The notes under the pieces were generated by a model, which was given only the letters and a program-made list of their open reading frames with translations, searched no databases and was not told where the DNA came from. From Joyebacterum sp964521425 (GTDB lineage: Bacteria > Joyebacterota > Joyebacteria > Joyebacterales > Joyebacteraceae), in the NCBI GenBank assembly GCA_964521425.1, contig CAZFRO010000006.1, positions 54,508 to 118,507 on the forward strand: a stretch of DNA of 64,000 nucleotides, in the 5' to 3' direction. Made by a program: the position numbers and the translations under genes. Positions within the stretch are counted from its first letter, which is position 1, and each line of letters opens with the position of its first letter. Positions 16,372 through 24,927 of the stretch are shown piece after piece.

Positions 16372-17187
16372 ATGAGTCCCACCCCGACAGAGCTGAGGGG
16401 CGTAGCCCAGGTCATCCGTCGTGACATTCTCACGATGCTCCTGGAGGCCGGCTCCGGTCATCCCGGAGGATCGCTCTCGGCCACCGACATCATCACTGTT
16501 CTGTACTGGGAAGTAATGAAGACCAGGCCCGACAGACCGGTGTGGGAAGAGCGGGACCGTTTCGTTCTCTCAAAGGCGCACGCTGCACCGGTTCTCTACG
16601 CCGCCCTTGCGCGTCGTGGCTTCTTCGATGTGAGAGAACTCATGACCTTCCGGAAGATGAAGTCGAAGCTCCAGGGGTTCCCGGACATGCACAAGACGCT
16701 GGGCATAGACGCGTCGGTGGGTTCGCCTGGTCAAGGGCTCTCGATTGCCAACGGCCTCGCGATAGCGGCCAAGCGCGACGCGAAGAACTTCCGTGTCTAC
16801 TGTCTCATCGGGGACGGGGAGACGCAGGAGGGACAGATCTGGGAGGCCGCAATGACGGCGGCGCATCATGGTCTGGACAACGTCTGTGCAATCGTTGACC
16901 GGAACCGGATGATGGGCGACGGGGACACCGAGAAGATCGCGGCGCTCTCGCCGCTCGCAGAGAAGTGGCGAACCTTCAATTGGCACGTTATCGAGACCGA
17001 CGGGCACGACATGGAGCAGCTGCTTCAAGCATTCGCCGAAGCAGCATTGGTGAAGGGGAAGCCCTCGCTGATTCTCGCACGTACCGTGAAGGGCAAGGGT
17101 GTTCCCTTCATGGAGAACAACCCGGAGTGGCACGACAGGAAGATCACAGAAGAGCTGTACGAAGAGGCCATGCAGGCTCTCGCGTAG
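16372..17187 (+). CDS. Transketolase, N-terminal subunit
   Basis: A 271-residue protein beginning nine bases after the previous stop, with AGGAG before the ATG. It contains the thiamine-diphosphate half of transketolase: SGHPGGSLSATDI, SKAHAAPVLYAAL, the ThDP-Mg motif GDGETQEGQIWEA and NRMMGDGDTE. The C-terminal half is the separate next gene. Split transketolases are common in anaerobes. Here the enzyme could feed ribose from nucleosides into sugar phosphates; that link is inferred from the neighbours. Confidence 0.92.
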   Translation: MSPTPTELRGVAQVIRRDILTMLLEAGSGHPGGSLSATDIITVLYWEVMKTRPDRPVWEERDRFVLSKAHAAPVLYAALARRGFFDVRELMTFRKMKSKLQGFPDMHKTLGIDASVGSPGQGLSIANGLAIAAKRDAKNFRVYCLIGDGETQEGQIWEAAMTAAHHGLDNVCAIVDRNRMMGDGDTEKIAALSPLAEKWRTFNWHVIETDGHDMEQLLQAFAEAALVKGKPSLILARTVKGKGVPFMENNPEWHDRKITEELYEEAMQALA

Positions 17188-17231
17188 GAGCCCAGGAGCG
17201 CGGCACCAAACGTCTATCAGGGGCAACACTT

Positions 17232-18254
17232 ATGGCTGAGATGGGGCTTGCCGACATACACCACAGCGCGGCGCAGTTGGAAGCGACGAGCCGTGGATAC
17301 GAGCGCGGACTCGTCGAACTCGCAGAGCGGGGTTTTGATATCATCGTCATGGACGCCGATCTCGCCGGGTCGAGCGGAACCGGCGAGTTCAGGAAGCGCT
17401 TTCCTGACAGATTCATGGACATCGGGCTGTGTGAACAGGACATGATAGGGACTGCTGCCGGGCTGGCGCTGGCCGGCAAGTGCATTTTCGTAACGACCCA
17501 CGGAATGCTTGCGGCAGGCAAGGCGTGGGACATCATTCGTTCGACTATCTGCTACGGCACGCTGAACGTGAACATCTGCGGCGCTGACGCCGGGCTCTCG
17601 GCGGGCGCAGCTGGTGGTTCGAGGCAGTCACTCGAGGATGTCGCGGTGATGCGAACGCTCACCGGGATGACGGTCGTCGTTCCGGCTGATTCCGTGGAAG
17701 CGAGGAAGGCTACCATCGCCGCCTCACGACTTCCCGGTCCCGTCTACCTGCGACTTGCGTCGGCGCGCGTCCCGATCGTTACGACGGATCTGACCCCGTT
17801 CACTATGGGGCAGGCCGAGGTCTACCGGCAGGGTGACGACGTGTCTGTGCTGGCGTGCGGCGTGGTCGTCTACGAAGCGATGAAGGCAGCGCGACAGCTT
17901 GAGGATGAGGGAATAAGTGTGAGGGTTATCAACTGTCACACGGTCAAACCACTCGATCGTGCGATGGTAAGCAGGGTGGCCGTTGAAACGGGTGCGATCG
18001 TCACGGTTGAGGAGGGCGCCTCCATCGGAGGGCTGGGAGGAGCCTGCGCCGAAGCCCTCGCGCAGGTGGGCCGCCCGGTTCCCATGAAGATCATAGGCAT
18101 AGAGGACCGCTTCGGCGAGTCGGGCGAGCACGAGGAACTCCTTCAGCATTTCGGCCTGACGTCGCGCGGGATCGCATCGGCGATTCGCGAAGTACTCGTG
18201 ATGAAGACAAGTGGTGCCCAGGGCGGGCGTGTTGAGACGGTAACGAGCGGGTAA
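17232..18254 (+). CDS. Transketolase, C-terminal subunit
   Basis: The ATG at 17232 starts 44 bases after the N-terminal subunit; the longer frame overlapping that gene is rejected. The 340 residues hold the pyrimidine-binding and C-terminal domains: FDIIVMDADLAGS, FMDIGLCEQDM with the conserved glutamate that activates ThDP, GADAGLSAGAAGGSRQ, LRLASARVP and INCHTVKPLD. It is expected to form a 2+2 heterotetramer with the product of the preceding gene. Confidence 0.92.
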   Translation: MAEMGLADIHHSAAQLEATSRGYERGLVELAERGFDIIVMDADLAGSSGTGEFRKRFPDRFMDIGLCEQDMIGTAAGLALAGKCIFVTTHGMLAAGKAWDIIRSTICYGTLNVNICGADAGLSAGAAGGSRQSLEDVAVMRTLTGMTVVVPADSVEARKATIAASRLPGPVYLRLASARVPIVTTDLTPFTMGQAEVYRQGDDVSVLACGVVVYEAMKAARQLEDEGISVRVINCHTVKPLDRAMVSRVAVETGAIVTVEEGASIGGLGGACAEALAQVGRPVPMKIIGIEDRFGESGEHEELLQHFGLTSRGIASAIREVLVMKTSGAQGGRVETVTSG

Positions 18255-18327
18255 GGAACTGAGCGTGTAAGCAGTTGGGCCTACACCGGGGTGCCGCGAG
18301 ATCGTGGCCCGGAAGAGGAGAAGCACC

Positions 18328-19482
18328 ATGTTCGCAGAAAGAATGAACAGGCTGGGAACGGAGACCGCCTTCGAAGTTCTGGCGAAGGCGAGGGCGCTCG
18401 AAGCACAGGGACGCGACATCGTCCATCTGGAGATCGGCGAGCCGGACTTCGACACGCCGGACAACATCCGCCAGTCGGCGGTCGACGCCATCTGGGCGGG
18501 TCGTACCCACTACGGTCCGTCGGCGGGACTCATGGAGGTGCGCGAGGCCATCTGCGAGCACTTCGCGAAGGACCGTGGCATTCAGTACTCACCGGATGAG
18601 ATCGTTCTGACTCCGGGCGGCAAGCCGATCATCTTCCTTCCGATCCTGGCGCTTGTCGACCACGGTGACGAGGTCATCTACCCGAACCCCGGCTATCCGA
18701 TCTACGAGTCGGCCATCGATTTCGCCGGCGGGAAGGCCATCCCGCTCATGTACAGCGAGGAGCGCGACTTCCGCTTCGACATCGCTGAACTCGAGGAGAA
18801 GATAAGCCCGAAGACGAAGATGCTCATCATCAACTCACCTCAGAATCCGACGGGAGGCGTGCTCGAGGAGAGCGATCTCAAGCGCATCGCCGAGCTGGCT
18901 GTCGAGAATGACGTCATCGTCCTCTCCGACGAGGTCTACAGCAAGATGGTCTACGACGGAGAGCATCGCACCGTGGCGTCATACCCGGGCATGAAGGAGC
19001 GCACCATCCTCATGGACGCGCACTCCAAGACGTACGCAATGACCGGGTGGCGTCTTGGCTACGCCGCCATGCCGAAGCCGATCGCTGAGAAGTTCACGAA
19101 GCTCAACACGAACATCTACTCTCATGCGACAACCTTCGTCCAGATCGCAGGTGTTGAGGCGCTAGAGGGGCCCCAGGACAAGGTCGCTGAGATGCTGGCC
19201 ATCTTCAAGAAGAGAAGAGACGTGATCGTGGAGGGTCTGAACGACGTCAAGGGCTTCTCGTGCTTGAAGCCCAAGGGCGCGTTCTACGTGTTCCCGAACA
19301 TCACAGAGACCGGCATACCGTCACAGACACTCGCCGACAGAATGCTCAACGACGCGGGCGTGGCCTGCCTGTCGGGCACCTGCTTCGGCAGTAACGGAGA
19401 GGGCTACCTCAGATTCAGCTACGCCAACTCCCTGGAGAATATTGAGAAGGCGGTCGAGAGCATCCGCAAGAACATGGCCTAG
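18328..19482 (+). CDS. Class I/II pyridoxal-phosphate aminotransferase
   Basis: The ATG at 18328 follows AGAGGAG; eight upstream residues in frame are discarded. At 384 residues it shows the fold-type I pattern: GEPDFDTPDNI, HYGPSAGL, NPTGG (N173), the PLP pyridine aspartate D201 with Y204 in LSDEVYSK, and the Schiff-base lysine K234 in HSKTYAMTGWRLG. It resembles aspartate or broad-specificity aminotransferases of subgroup I-gamma. Its position between transketolase and molybdenum hydroxylase maturation genes suggests processing of an amino acid made during purine breakdown; the substrate is unknown. Confidence 0.88.
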   Translation: MFAERMNRLGTETAFEVLAKARALEAQGRDIVHLEIGEPDFDTPDNIRQSAVDAIWAGRTHYGPSAGLMEVREAICEHFAKDRGIQYSPDEIVLTPGGKPIIFLPILALVDHGDEVIYPNPGYPIYESAIDFAGGKAIPLMYSEERDFRFDIAELEEKISPKTKMLIINSPQNPTGGVLEESDLKRIAELAVENDVIVLSDEVYSKMVYDGEHRTVASYPGMKERTILMDAHSKTYAMTGWRLGYAAMPKPIAEKFTKLNTNIYSHATTFVQIAGVEALEGPQDKVAEMLAIFKKRRDVIVEGLNDVKGFSCLKPKGAFYVFPNITETGIPSQTLADRMLNDAGVACLSGTCFGSNGEGYLRFSYANSLENIEKAVESIRKNMA

Positions 19483-19502
19483 TTGTGGCCCTCTGCACCA
19501 TG

Positions 19503-19525
19503 GGGGCGGCCACGATGGCCGTCCC
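19503..19525 (+). terminator. GC-rich hairpin between aminotransferase and nucleotidyltransferase genes
   Basis: A 10-bp stem (one G-U pair) with a three-base loop lies about 20 bases after the stop at 19482. There is no T-run, so it could be a partial terminator or an mRNA-processing barrier. Confidence 0.4.
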
Positions 19526-19572
19526 TGTGGGCGAGAGAGCGGGCGCACACACGCACAGAGTGGAAGGTACTC

Positions 19573-20175
19573 ATGATTTCAGCGGTCGTACTGGCTGCAG
19601 GCGAGTCCCGGAGAATGGGGACGAAAAAAGAGCTGCTCCTGATCAAGGGAACGCCGATGATCCGGCTTGTTGTGGATGAGCTTCTTGCTTCGAGCAAGAT
19701 CGATGAGGTCATCGTGGTGCTCGGCGCTCATGCTGACGAGGTGGGCCTGTCGCTCTCCGGGATCATAGATGAGCGGCTTGAGCTTGTCGGGAACATGCGG
19801 TTCAGCAAGGGGATGGGGACGTCTCTGGCGCAGGGTGTCAGCGCCTGTTCATGGGGGACGGATGGCATCCTTGTCGCGTTGGGTGACGCTCCGTTCTTCC
19901 GCGTCGAGGATGTGAACAAGCTGATCGACTCCCACGCGCACGGGGCGGCAATCGTCGTGCCGGTGAGCGCGGGACGACGCGGACATCCCGTCCTTCTCGA
20001 TGGGTCCTACAGAGAGGACCTCGAGGATCTGGGCGGGGACGCAGGAGCGAGACACATCCTCGAGCACAACACCGACCGTATCATCGAGGTCACGATCGAC
20101 GACGAGGGTTTCCTGGTTGACGTTGACGAAGTGGATGACTACGAAGCCGTGAAGAATGGAATCGACGGGAAGTAG
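19573..20175 (+). CDS. MocA-like nucleotidyltransferase for molybdenum cofactor maturation
   Basis: The ATG at 19573 gives the canonical N terminus ISAVVLAAGESRRMG followed by KKELLLIKGTP, the nucleotide-binding loop of the MobA/MocA family. DGILVALGDAPFF and HPVLLDGS are later family markers. At 200 residues it has the usual size. MocA (and E. coli YgfJ) adds CMP to molybdopterin for hydroxylases of the xanthine dehydrogenase type. The XdhC and YqeB genes directly downstream support this role. Confidence 0.88.
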   Translation: MISAVVLAAGESRRMGTKKELLLIKGTPMIRLVVDELLASSKIDEVIVVLGAHADEVGLSLSGIIDERLELVGNMRFSKGMGTSLAQGVSACSWGTDGILVALGDAPFFRVEDVNKLIDSHAHGAAIVVPVSAGRRGHPVLLDGSYREDLEDLGGDAGARHILEHNTDRIIEVTIDDEGFLVDVDEVDDYEAVKNGIDGK

Positions 20176-20208
20176 GTAACGTCCCGCGAGTGAGATGGAG
20201 TTCTGGCC

Positions 20209-21039
20209 TTGGCGCTCAGACTTGCGGATATCTATGAAGAGCTGGCGCGGATGCACCGCGAGGGAATCTCCGGTGTTCTGGCGACGGTTGTGCGTGCGGA
20301 CGGCTCGACGCCCAGAAACGCCGGCGCCAAGATGATCATCTACGCTGACGGCCGTATCCTTGGCTCCGTAGGTGGTGGCGCTATCGAGAGCACGGTCATC
20401 AACGAGGCGAGGGAAATGGTCGGTTCGAAGGAGAGTCGGCTCTTTTCGTACGATCTGGGGGTCGACCAGGGCATGACCTGCGGCGGAGGTATGGACATCT
20501 TCCTCGAGCCGATAGCTTCAGGTCCGATGGTTGTCGTCATAGGAGGCGGCCACGTCGGTCTCGCGGTGGCCAGGGCGGCCAGGCAATCCGGGTTTCGTGT
20601 CACGGCGGTCGACGATCGTGCTGAGATGGTCTCGGCGAAGCGGTTCCCGTTCGCGGACTCTCGACTCGTCGGGAATGAGGATCTTCTTGAGAATGATCTC
20701 AAGGTGGATGGTGAGACCCTCGTGGTTGTCGTAACGAGGGGGCACCGGTTCGACAAGGACTGGGTCAAGAAGCTGCTCGGACGAAAGCCCGCCTATCTTG
20801 GGATGCTGGGGAGCGAGAAGAAGGTCGGGAAGGCGTTCGCCGAACTCGAGGCCGAGGGAGTGCCGCGCGCAGAACTCGAGGCGGTGCATGCCCCCATCGG
20901 GCTCGACATAGGTGCAGAGACTCCCGATGAAATCGCGGTCAGCGTTATGGCCGAGATCATCGCAGTGAAGCACGGCATCAGGGACACGGCGAAGCTGATG
21001 GACAAGATTGGTTTCAAGGGGCGGGATAGGAATCGATGA
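20209..21039 (+). CDS. XdhC-family molybdenum hydroxylase maturation factor
   Basis: A TTG at 20209 with TGGAG upstream starts a 276-residue protein. The N-terminal XdhC/CoxI domain shows TVVRADGSTPRNAGAKM, GSVGGGAIE and MTCGGGMDIFLEP. The C-terminal Rossmann domain has VVVIGGGHVGLAVARAA, VVVTRGHRFD and YLGMLGSEKK. XdhC proteins bind the molybdenum cofactor and help insert the terminal sulfido ligand. The stop overlaps the start of yqeB (ATGA), so the two are translationally coupled. Confidence 0.9.
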   Translation: MALRLADIYEELARMHREGISGVLATVVRADGSTPRNAGAKMIIYADGRILGSVGGGAIESTVINEAREMVGSKESRLFSYDLGVDQGMTCGGGMDIFLEPIASGPMVVVIGGGHVGLAVARAARQSGFRVTAVDDRAEMVSAKRFPFADSRLVGNEDLLENDLKVDGETLVVVVTRGHRFDKDWVKKLLGRKPAYLGMLGSEKKVGKAFAELEAEGVPRAELEAVHAPIGLDIGAETPDEIAVSVMAEIIAVKHGIRDTAKLMDKIGFKGRDRNR

Positions 21040-21872
21040 AGCAGGATAGCCTGGTGATGGTGAGGGGTGGGGGAGATCTGGGGAGCGGCGTTGTCTTCAG
21101 ACTCGCCTGCGCAGGCTACAGGGTGGTGATCCTCGAGGCAGAGTACCCCACGGTCGTCAGAAGGAAGGTCTCCTTCGCTCAGGCCGTCTTTGATGGGCGC
21201 GCATCCGTTGAGGGGTTGTCCTCGATATCGACTACGCTCGTTGAACTCGAGACCGCCGCTGTCCGGCCGGGTTTCTGGAACCCGGACGACGGAGAAGGTC
21301 AACCGGTGCCGGTTGTGGTCGACCCGGAAGGACGCTCGCTCGATATCCTGAGTTCCGACGTGGTGGTGGACGCCAGGATGGCGAAGCGTAACCTCGGCAC
21401 GGACATAGACGATGCCCCTCTTACGATCGGGTTGGGACCGGGATTCGAGGCCGGCACGGATGTTGATCTCGTGGTCGAGACCAATCGGGGGCACAGACTG
21501 GGCCGGGTCATCCGATCCGGATCCGCTGAGCCCGACACCGGCATCCCGGGCGCCGTGCTGGGAGTGAGTGAGGAGCGGATAGTGCGGTCGCCGGCAGGCG
21601 GTACATTCCGGTCCACGCGCAGAATTGGAGATCTGGTTCAAGCCGGTGACAAGCTCGGCGAGGTCGGAGGCAAGGCAGTCGTCGCACGGACGGGTGGAGT
21701 GATACGCGGGCTCATCTCGAACGGCGCCGTGCTCAGCGAGGGGCAGAAGAGCGGAGACATCGACCCGCGGGGGAGCAGAATCGATCCCGCCACCGTCTCC
21801 GACAAGGCCCTGGCCGTCGGCGGGGGAGTGCTCGAGGCTCTTCTTTCGCGGGGCTTTCTGCCGGGGAGATGA
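21036..21872 (+). CDS. yqeB: YqeB-family selenium-dependent molybdenum hydroxylase accessory protein
   Basis: The ATG overlaps the stop of the xdhC-like gene by four bases. The 278 residues start with VMVRGGGDLGSGVVFRLACA, the dinucleotide-fold N terminus of the YqeB/EF2563 family. VVDARMAKRN and TIGLGPGFEAGTDVD follow in the middle. The family co-occurs with molybdenum hydroxylases that carry labile selenium, so the hydroxylase here may be selenium-dependent. No selenium-metabolism gene (selD, yqeC) is present in the window. Confidence 0.85.
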   Translation: MKQDSLVMVRGGGDLGSGVVFRLACAGYRVVILEAEYPTVVRRKVSFAQAVFDGRASVEGLSSISTTLVELETAAVRPGFWNPDDGEGQPVPVVVDPEGRSLDILSSDVVVDARMAKRNLGTDIDDAPLTIGLGPGFEAGTDVDLVVETNRGHRLGRVIRSGSAEPDTGIPGAVLGVSEERIVRSPAGGTFRSTRRIGDLVQAGDKLGEVGGKAVVARTGGVIRGLISNGAVLSEGQKSGDIDPRGSRIDPATVSDKALAVGGGVLEALLSRGFLPGR

Positions 21873-21876
21873 CGCA

Positions 21877-22737
21877 GTGTATGAGCCGGTTTGGCGACAC
21901 CCAAAGAGCCTGAATGAGGCGGTGGTCGCCATCGGCGACGCTGGTGAGGCGGGGAAGCTCATAGCCGGTGGGACGGATCTGGCCGTGCTCATCCGGAAGG
22001 GCGTGTCGAGACCGGACGTGCTTGTCGATCTCTCTCTGGTGCGTGAGCATTCGGGCGTCACAGTCGCGGAAGGGCGGATCGATCTCAGTGCGGTTGCCAC
22101 GCATGCTGAGATCGCGGCACACCCTCTGGTGCGCGAGAGAGCGGCATTGCTTGCCGCAGCGTGCGCCTCAGTCGGTTCTCCGCAGACACGGTCTCGCGGA
22201 ACGGTCGGAGGGAATGTCGCGAACGCATCGCCGGCGGCTGACAGTGTGACGGCGCTCGCGGCCCTGGGCGCTGATGCACACATTCAGTCAGTACGCGGGG
22301 AGAATGTCGTTCCGCTTACAGGTCTCTTCAGAGGACCCGGAGTGACGACACTGGCCGCTGACGAACTGATCACCGGGATCTCGTTTGATCTGCCCGGCTC
22401 CGATGCCGGAAGCTACTACCGCAAGGTTGGACAGCGGAACGCGCTCGCCATCGCGATAGTGTCAATCGGAGCCACGTTCGATCCCGAGGCCGGAACAGTG
22501 CGACTGGCCTTCGGTTCGGTTGCGCCGACGGTCGTACGAGCGAGAGCGGCCGAGGAGCTCTTCGAATCGGAGTGGGAAACTGCAAAGGACCGACCGGCGC
22601 TTGTGAGGGCTGTGGCACGGCTCGCGGTCGAGGCCGTGAGTCCGATAGATGATGTGAGGGCGACGGCCGAGTACAGGACAATGCTCGTGGAAACACTGGC
22701 CGTGTCGTCGCTTAGGGAGATGTGCCTGAGGGACTAG
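21877..22737 (+). CDS. Molybdenum hydroxylase FAD-binding subunit
   Basis: A GTG at 21877 (GGGGAG upstream) starts four bases after yqeB. The 286-residue protein has the CO-dehydrogenase-flavoprotein/XdhB pattern: GKLIAGGTDLAVLIRKG for the FAD pyrophosphate, RGTVGGNVANASPAADS for the isoalloxazine region, and a C-terminal domain with YYRKVGQRNALAIAIV. It should pair with the 2Fe-2S subunit at 15457. The molybdopterin-binding catalytic chain that normally completes the enzyme is not in this window. Confidence 0.92.
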   Translation: MYEPVWRHPKSLNEAVVAIGDAGEAGKLIAGGTDLAVLIRKGVSRPDVLVDLSLVREHSGVTVAEGRIDLSAVATHAEIAAHPLVRERAALLAAACASVGSPQTRSRGTVGGNVANASPAADSVTALAALGADAHIQSVRGENVVPLTGLFRGPGVTTLAADELITGISFDLPGSDAGSYYRKVGQRNALAIAIVSIGATFDPEAGTVRLAFGSVAPTVVRARAAEELFESEWETAKDRPALVRAVARLAVEAVSPIDDVRATAEYRTMLVETLAVSSLREMCLRD

Positions 22738-22743
22738 CGTGTC

Positions 22744-22820
22744 AGCTACGCGTGACGAGAGGCATCTGGAGATACTACCGCGTCGGCTGAGCGTGACGAG
22801 AAGTACTTGAGATACTATCG
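22744..22820. repeat. Imperfect direct duplication in the gap before the carbamoyltransferases
   Basis: Copies at 22744-22780 and 22785-22820 share GCGTGACGAGA and GAGATACTA(C/T)CG with a period near 41 bases. They lie between the stop of the FAD subunit and the ribosome-binding site of the next gene. Confidence 0.6.
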
Positions 22821-22847
22821 GTAGGACAACAGAGAACGGAGGCAGCA

Positions 22848-23900
22848 GTGTTCAGTACGAAAGACTTCAGAGGCAGGGATTTCATTACACTTCTGGACTA
22901 CACGAAGGAGGAGATCGAGTTCATTCTCGATTTCTCAGCGGAACTCAAGGAGAAGTTCAAGTCGGGACGTTCTCACAAGTACCTTGAGGACAAGACCCTC
23001 TTCATGATCTTCTACAACTCATCTCTGAGGACAAGGAACAGCTTCGAGGCTGGGATGACGCAGATGGGTGGCCACGCGCACTTCCTCGATCCCAACAAGA
23101 TCTACATGCCCGTGCTCGAAGGTGAAGAGGTTGCCTACTCGACCGAGCGCATCTCGGACGTGGCGCGCGTGTTGGACCGCATGGGTCACGGCATCGCCGT
23201 CCGTATGTACGGGGATCCCGTCGGTTGGGTCAACGGCAAGGCCAATCGCATAGTGCGTGAGTTCGCACACTGGGCCGAGCGCGTTCCCATCATCAATATG
23301 GAGTGCGACATCTACCATCCCTGCCAGGGAATGGCCGATATCCTCACCGTCAAAGAGCACTGCGGCGGTTTCAAGGGGAAGAAATTTGTAATGAGCTGGG
23401 CCTACAGCCCGAGCGTCCACAAGCCGCTGTCGGTTCCCCACAGTGCGGTGATCGCCGCCGCCACCGTCGGTTGTGATGTGGTTCTGGCGCATCCAGAGGG
23501 GCTCGAGCTTGATGATGACGTGATCGCGGCGACCCGCAAGCGCGCCGAGGAGTCCGGCGGCTCGTTCGAGATAACACACAGCATGGAGGACGCCTTCAAG
23601 GACGCGGACGTAGTCTATCCGAAGGCGTGGACCTCGAAGCACTTCATTCCACCGATCGCCGAAGCGCCGATGATGGAGAAGACGCAGGAGCTCTTCGACG
23701 CCAACAAGAGCTGGATCTGCGATGCTGCTAAGATGAAGCTCGCGAAGCCGGACGCGAAGTATATGCACTGTCTGCCGTGCGACCGCGGGTTCGAGGTGAC
23801 CGACGAGGTAATAGACGGCCCAAATTCGGTCGTGTTTGATGAGGCCGAGAACAGACTTCACGTGCAGAAGGCCATCATGGCCCTGACGATGGACGTCTAG
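22848..23900 (+). CDS. YgeW-like carbamoyltransferase
   Basis: GTG start with GGAGG upstream; 350 residues. Carbamoyl-phosphate site residues are visible in NSSLRTRNSFEAG and HPCQGMADIL, and the C-terminal signature is HCLPCDRGFEV. The usual ornithine-binding SMG loop is replaced by DVVYPKAWTSKHF, the pattern of the knotted acetylornithine/succinylornithine/YgeW branch. It is therefore unlikely to be an ornithine carbamoyltransferase. In purine-catabolic clusters YgeW-type enzymes are thought to transfer or release carbamoyl phosphate from a ureido compound, feeding carbamate kinase. Carbamate kinase is encoded two genes downstream. Confidence 0.85.
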   Translation: MFSTKDFRGRDFITLLDYTKEEIEFILDFSAELKEKFKSGRSHKYLEDKTLFMIFYNSSLRTRNSFEAGMTQMGGHAHFLDPNKIYMPVLEGEEVAYSTERISDVARVLDRMGHGIAVRMYGDPVGWVNGKANRIVREFAHWAERVPIINMECDIYHPCQGMADILTVKEHCGGFKGKKFVMSWAYSPSVHKPLSVPHSAVIAAATVGCDVVLAHPEGLELDDDVIAATRKRAEESGGSFEITHSMEDAFKDADVVYPKAWTSKHFIPPIAEAPMMEKTQELFDANKSWICDAAKMKLAKPDAKYMHCLPCDRGFEVTDEVIDGPNSVVFDEAENRLHVQKAIMALTMDV

Positions 23901-23916
23901 ACATAGGGGTTTGATG

Positions 23917-24918
23917 ATGGCAGTGAATCTTAAGGGACGGGATCTCATCTGCACGCAGGACTGGAGCGTCGAGGAACTCGAGGCGACGCTCGAACTTGGT
24001 GCGAACATGAAGCGGGAGCGATACAGTGAAGAGCACGCGGTGATCCTCCGGCACAAGACGTTCATGCTCATGTTCTACAACTCATCGCTCAGGACGCGTC
24101 AGTCGTTTGAGGCGGCGGCAACGGAACTCGGCGGACACGCTCAGTTCCTCGAAACCAAGAGCCTCCGGCTCAAAAGCAAGACACAGAGCGGAGAGGTCAT
24201 GAAGGACACTGCCGGCGTGATGAGTCGCTACGGTGTCGGAATAGGCATTCGCATTCTCGAGGATTCGGTCGAGAAGTACGGCGACGGTGACAAGTTCCTC
24301 CGTGACTTCGCTGACGTGGCGAGTGTTCCCATTATCAGCATGGCGCACGACAAGTTCCACCCGTGCCAGGGTCTGGCTGATGTCATGGGGATGCGGGAGA
24401 GCGTCGGAGATACCAAGGGGAAGACACTCCTCCAGATCTGGGGCTACTCACCGATGGTCAGGTCGTGGAGTTCGGTGCAGGAGAGCATCGTCATCAATTC
24501 GCGGCTTGGTATGAACGTGCGGATGGCCTACCCGGAGGGTTTCGAGATCGATCCTGAAGTCATCGAAACGACGAAGGCAAACTGTCTGGCCGCCGGAACG
24601 ACATTCGAGGTCACGCACGATCAGGATGCGGCATACGATGGTGCCGACGTCGTCTACTCGCGCCACTGGATGCACCCGAAGCGCTACGAGCTCGGCCGTG
24701 AGGCGGAGCAGGAGCTTTCGGCGAAGCACAGTGATTGGCGGGCGACCACGGAGCGGATGGCGCGCACGAACGATGCAGCGTTCATTCATCCTATGCCGAT
24801 CGATCGCGGAAGCGAGGCGGACGACGCTGTCTGCGACGCAGAGCGTTCGATCATCTACGATGTGGCTGAGAACAGACTGCATGCCCAGAAGGCCATCATG
24901 GCCTTGACGATGGGGTAG
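23917..24918 (+). CDS. Second carbamoyltransferase, paralogous to the preceding gene
   Basis: The ATG at 23917 (AGGGG seven bases upstream) is chosen over the adjacent ATG at 23914 and TTG at 23911. The 333 residues keep NSSLRTRQSFEAA and HPCQGLADVMG, but the C-terminal signature is IHPMPIDRGSEADD rather than HCLP. The second-substrate region reads DVVYSRHWMHPKRYE. The end, AENRLHAQKAIMALTM, is nearly identical to that of the upstream paralogue. The pair probably arose by tandem duplication and then diverged in amino-substrate choice, or the two chains form a hetero-oligomer. Neither is proven. Confidence 0.85.
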   Translation: MAVNLKGRDLICTQDWSVEELEATLELGANMKRERYSEEHAVILRHKTFMLMFYNSSLRTRQSFEAAATELGGHAQFLETKSLRLKSKTQSGEVMKDTAGVMSRYGVGIGIRILEDSVEKYGDGDKFLRDFADVASVPIISMAHDKFHPCQGLADVMGMRESVGDTKGKTLLQIWGYSPMVRSWSSVQESIVINSRLGMNVRMAYPEGFEIDPEVIETTKANCLAAGTTFEVTHDQDAAYDGADVVYSRHWMHPKRYELGREAEQELSAKHSDWRATTERMARTNDAAFIHPMPIDRGSEADDAVCDAERSIIYDVAENRLHAQKAIMALTMG

Positions 24919-24927
24919 GAGGAGTAC

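Noticed and set aside
16965..17231. Upstream extension of the transketolase C-terminal subunit frame
   Set aside because: It overlaps the N-terminal subunit in another frame; the family N terminus starts at the ATG at 17232.
20793..22283. Long minus-strand frame of about 500 codons
   Set aside because: It covers three well-identified plus-strand genes (xdhC-like, yqeB, FAD subunit) and has no protein-like features.
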